Below are positions 48,906 through 51,314 of a stretch of 51,314 bases of DNA, piece after piece. The stretch lies in assembly GCA_018712865.1 (NCBI GenBank), contig DVGH01000013.1:1-51314 (forward strand). The letters run 5' to 3'. Made by a program: the position numbers and the translations under genes. Under the pieces are notes generated by a model. The model did no database searches. It was not told the origin of the DNA and was given only the letters and a program-made list of their open reading frames with translations. Positions within the stretch are counted from its first letter, which is position 1; every line of letters begins with the position of its first letter. This stretch comes from Scatavimonas merdipullorum (GTDB lineage: Bacteria > Bacillota > Clostridia > Oscillospirales > Acutalibacteraceae).

Positions 48906-49595
48906 TTACGGCTTAAATCGATATCCGACTCCCCAAACGGTTTGAATATAACGGGGCTGTGCAGGGTTCTTTTCTATTTTTTCCCGCAGACGATTGATAT
49001 GCACGGCTACCGTTGCGTTGTCTCCCAGCGCATCATAGCCCCAAATTCGCTCGTATAAGGTTTCTTTACTGAAAACAATATCTGCGTTAGACATCAGGAA
49101 CAGCAGCAGCTCATACTCCTTATTTTTCAGTTCAACTTCTGCTCCATCCACAAAGACCCGCCTAAAAGCCTCCTGTATCAGAATATTTCCCATCTGTATC
49201 TGTGCCCCGTTCGGGCCGCCCGTATTCTTTAGACGGGCATATTGGGCAAGGTTGGCCTTAATCCGCGCCACCAGCACATTTGGAGAAAAGGGTTTGGTGA
49301 TATAGTCGTCCGCACCTATGCCAAGCCCTTTGATCTTGTCAATATCCTCCTGCCGCGCCGTTACCATCAAAATGGGAATGTCCAGTGTTTCCCGCAGGGT
49401 ACGGCATACGGTGAAGCCGTCAATACCGGGCAGCATCAGATCCAACAGGATCAGGTCATACCGGCCGGAGCGCCCCTTGGCGATTCCCTCGTTACCGGTA
49501 GAAGCAATGTCAACCTCAAATTCGCTGAGTACCAGATAATCTCGCTCGATCGCGGCAATTGTTTCATCATCTTCAATGATAAGAATTCGTTTCAT
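48906..49595 (-). CDS. OmpR-family response regulator
   Basis: A 229-residue regulator with a receiver domain (E8, D9, D10 acidic pocket; phosphoacceptor D52 in LILLDLMLPG; K near 104 in DYITKPF) and a C-terminal winged helix (LKNKEYELLLFLMSN, DNATVAVHINRLREKIE, YIQTVWGVGYRFKP). It overlaps the kinase stop by four bases (ATGA) and is followed 17 bases later by the EamA gene. It resembles VanR/PhoP types; no van genes are present. Confidence 0.95.
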   Translation of the reverse strand: MKRILIIEDDETIAAIERDYLVLSEFEVDIASTGNEGIAKGRSGRYDLILLDLMLPGIDGFTVCRTLRETLDIPILMVTARQEDIDKIKGLGIGADDYITKPFSPNVLVARIKANLAQYARLKNTGGPNGAQIQMGNILIQEAFRRVFVDGAEVELKNKEYELLLFLMSNADIVFSKETLYERIWGYDALGDNATVAVHINRLREKIEKNPAQPRYIQTVWGVGYRFKP

Positions 49596-51052
49596 TTTTT
49601 ATGCTCCCCTTCCGCCAATGGGATTTTAAGCGCCACCCGCAGTCCTCCCTGCGGCAGGTTTTCCGCATGGATGGAACCGTCCATCCTTTCAACGGTTTTC
49701 AATACAATGGCAAGTCCCAGCCCACTGCCCTGGTTTGGATTTTTGCGGGACGGGTCGTTTCGGTAAAACACATCAAACAATTTGGGCAAGGCTTCGGTTG
49801 GAACTCCAGGGCCGTCGTCATCTATATACAAGAGAAAATGCTGTCCGGAAATCTTGCCTGTAATGGCTACGGTTCCCGTTTCTTTTCCCTTATATTTCGC
49901 ACTATTGTCCAGAAGGTTCAACAAAATGCTGCGAAAGTAGGTGGGGTCTGCCTCGATGAAAACGTTCTGCGGCATGGGGCCTACCGCAATTTTAAGCCCC
50001 CGGCGCTGATACTCCTCGGAAGATGCTAAGACAAAATCTGCTATTTCCTTTGAAGCGTTTAGTGTTTCTGGGCTGTACGGGTACTCTCCCATATCCATTT
50101 TGGAAAACAGAAACAGTTTTCTTACCATCTGGTCAATCTCCACTGTCTTTTTTTGAATAGTCAATAAATAAACCGTTTGCTTTTCCGGGGTGTCTGCCAC
50201 GCCATCCAGCAGCCCTTCCACATAAGCGCGGATTGAGGTCAAGGGAGAACGAATATCGTGGGAAATACTTGCCAGCAGCTCCTTGCGGCTTTCTTCCTCT
50301 TTCTGCGATTGTACGACGGATATACGCAGCTTTTCAGCCATATCATTAAAGGCCTGGCAAACCGGCTGAAATTCATCCTGCTCAGTATAGGTAATCCGAT
50401 GTGTAAGATTGTTATCCCGTATCTGGTGGACGCCTTCGGCCAATGTCTGTAACGGTTCCGAAATCCTTCTAAATACAAACTTAGTCAAAAAACGGTTGGT
50501 AAGAAAAATAATAAAAAACAGGATAGCAATCATAAAAAATCCGATCCCGACTGCCCAAGCCTTTAGATTTTCATGGGATATTGTAATAACCGGATTATAA
50601 AGGTTGACTTGATATTCTTTCCCGTTGAGAGAAAGCTGTGCCCCAAACAAATCAAAGGCCCCATTGGATACCGTTCCGTTCCCATTTAACGCAGCCAGCG
50701 ATTGTTCCAGTTGTTTTTGCGATGAAACGGTATCGGTCCCAAACTGTAACACGGTGTTTCGCCCGTCCTTGATCTGAATCATTAGCTGGTTTTCTTCCGA
50801 CAGCTGCAATAGTTCGGCTTCCAAATCATTTTTTTGCGTTAGCTCGGTTGCGTCCAGCCAATCTGCCGCAAGCTCCACAGCTTTATAGCGTATTTCCGTC
50901 AATTCTTCCTGAAGCCCTAACTTGTATTCAGCATCAGGAAACGTAGAGACGAGAAAGAGAAACAGGCAGCCTGCCAGCATAATAACGGCAAGCAGCGCCG
51001 GAATAATAATCATCAGAATATTGGAAATGAACAGCCTCTTTTTTATGGTCAT
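49592..51052 (-). CDS. Membrane sensor histidine kinase
   Basis: A 486-residue kinase, ATG after AAAAAGGAGGG. Membrane helix 1 (about 10-33) and helix 2 (about 158-182) bracket an extracytoplasmic sensor domain of about 125 residues. A HAMP domain (about 185-240) follows, then the phosphoacceptor H265 in ASISHDIRSPLTSIR. The ATPase domain has NLLDNSAKY (N-box), DDDGPGV (D-box) and GSGLGLAI (G-box). It is cotranscribed with its response regulator and an EamA transporter. The signal cannot be inferred. Confidence 0.95.
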   Translation of the reverse strand: MTIKKRLFISNILMIIIPALLAVIMLAGCLFLFLVSTFPDAEYKLGLQEELTEIRYKAVELAADWLDATELTQKNDLEAELLQLSEENQLMIQIKDGRNTVLQFGTDTVSSQKQLEQSLAALNGNGTVSNGAFDLFGAQLSLNGKEYQVNLYNPVITISHENLKAWAVGIGFFMIAILFFIIFLTNRFLTKFVFRRISEPLQTLAEGVHQIRDNNLTHRITYTEQDEFQPVCQAFNDMAEKLRISVVQSQKEEESRKELLASISHDIRSPLTSIRAYVEGLLDGVADTPEKQTVYLLTIQKKTVEIDQMVRKLFLFSKMDMGEYPYSPETLNASKEIADFVLASSEEYQRRGLKIAVGPMPQNVFIEADPTYFRSILLNLLDNSAKYKGKETGTVAITGKISGQHFLLYIDDDGPGVPTEALPKLFDVFYRNDPSRKNPNQGSGLGLAIVLKTVERMDGSIHAENLPQGGLRVALKIPLAEGEHKK

Positions 51053-51083
51053 AGCTATCCCTCCTTTTTTAGGATACACCCCA

Positions 51084-51113
51084 ATTATAAAATAAAATTA
51101 AACTGGAAAGCAA
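51084..51113 (-). promoter_or_regulatory. Probable promoter of the two-component system operon
   Basis: On the reverse strand TTGCTT and TATAAT are spaced by 18 bp, about 32 bases before the kinase start. Confidence 0.5.
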
Positions 51114-51133
51114 ATGTGCGAACAATCCGGCAT

Positions 51134-51163
51134 AAAAAACATCCGTCTGTCATCAGGCGGATG
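51134..51163 (-). terminator. Terminator of the gene at the window edge
   Basis: On the reverse strand a 10-bp stem (CATCCGCCTG with complement, one G-U pair) with loop ATGA is followed by TTTTTT. It separates the edge gene from the kinase operon. Confidence 0.85.
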
Positions 51164-51202
51164 CTTCTTTATCTACAAATATCAAATTAATTGTCTTTAT
51201 AT

Positions 51203-51313
51203 TTAGTTTGATATGGCTTTGGGATATTGTAACCGCCGGATGATTGCCGTTCCTCCACGCTCAATCAGAAAGCTCAGCAGGACAAAGCCGACAAATAGCA
51301 ACAGGGTCGGCGC
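51203..51313 (-). CDS. C-terminal end of a membrane protein
   Basis: A reverse-strand frame running off the window edge gives 36 residues: a hydrophobic segment (PTLLLFVGFVLLSFLIERGG is part of it) followed by a short basic tail ending PKAISN. This looks like the last membrane helix of a transporter or permease. It is followed by a proper terminator, which supports a real gene. The family cannot be told from this piece. Confidence 0.6.
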   Translation of the reverse strand, partial: APTLLLFVGFVLLSFLIERGGTAIIRRLQYPKAISN

Positions 51314-51314
51314 T

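Noticed and set aside
1..51314. CRISPR arrays, insertion sequences, prophage or integrative-element borders
   Set aside because: I found no spaced direct repeats, transposase or integrase genes, or tRNA attachment sites. The variety of accessory genes alone does not prove an island.

Overview
The window looks like chromosome of a Gram-positive, anaerobic gut-type Clostridia member, probably Oscillospirales/Ruminococcaceae. This rests on the strong AGGAGG-type ribosome sites, sigma-A promoters of the TTGACA-17-TATAAT type, the obg-mrnC and rpsF-ssb-rpsR arrangements, a dockerin-bearing pullulanase, a two-gene minimal SUF system and EFR1-type ferredoxin proteins. It is an inference from gene content; no 16S or other phylogenetic marker RNA is present. 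I saw no tRNA, rRNA, CRISPR array, insertion sequence or prophage.

Layout. 1-4.1 kb: housekeeping (end of an unknown gene, obg, mrnC, a YitT-family membrane protein, and the rpsF-ssb-rpsR operon with its own promoter and structured leader). 4.1-5.6 kb: two unknown reverse-strand genes. 5.9-11.3 kb: two tandem secreted type I pullulanases, one with a C-terminal membrane anchor and one with a dockerin, MucBP-like domains and a CBM26-like starch-binding domain. 11.5-17.8 kb: an iron alcohol dehydrogenase, small hypothetical proteins (one possibly DUF1874-like), a zinc-ribbon membrane protein, a MATE transporter fused to an RsbW/SpoIIAB-like ATPase domain, and an alpha/beta hydrolase.

17.9-25.8 kb is the most distinctive part: one forward-strand cluster encoding RmlA, RmlB and WecE (together giving dTDP-4-amino-4,6-dideoxygalactose), two ATP-grasp ligases, a hexapeptide acyltransferase, an ArnC/GtrB-like polyprenyl-phosphate glycosyltransferase and a pair of ArnE/ArnF-like small membrane proteins. 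The likely logic is that an amino sugar is made, its amino group is acylated (possibly with amino acids), it is loaded on undecaprenyl phosphate and flipped outward to decorate a surface polymer.

26-32 kb: a DUF4190 protein, an Lgt-like protein, a large secreted protein with four ricin-like domains and a metzincin motif (reverse strand), pyrE and a RadC-family protein. 32-39 kb: a MarR-controlled heterodimeric ABC exporter with a structured leader, a MerR/GyrI-type regulator, a frameshifted AraC regulator and a GlcG/HbpS protein. 39-44.6 kb: zinc homeostasis (ZIP importer divergent from an ArsR-controlled HMA protein plus P1B ATPase) followed by a SufC/SufB-like pair. 44.7-48 kb: a MerR-controlled redox operon (EFR1 ferredoxin, iron alcohol dehydrogenase, flavodoxin lipoprotein) whose promoter has the 19-bp spacer typical of MerR activation. 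48-51.3 kb: a two-component system plus EamA transporter operon, and the end of a further membrane protein.
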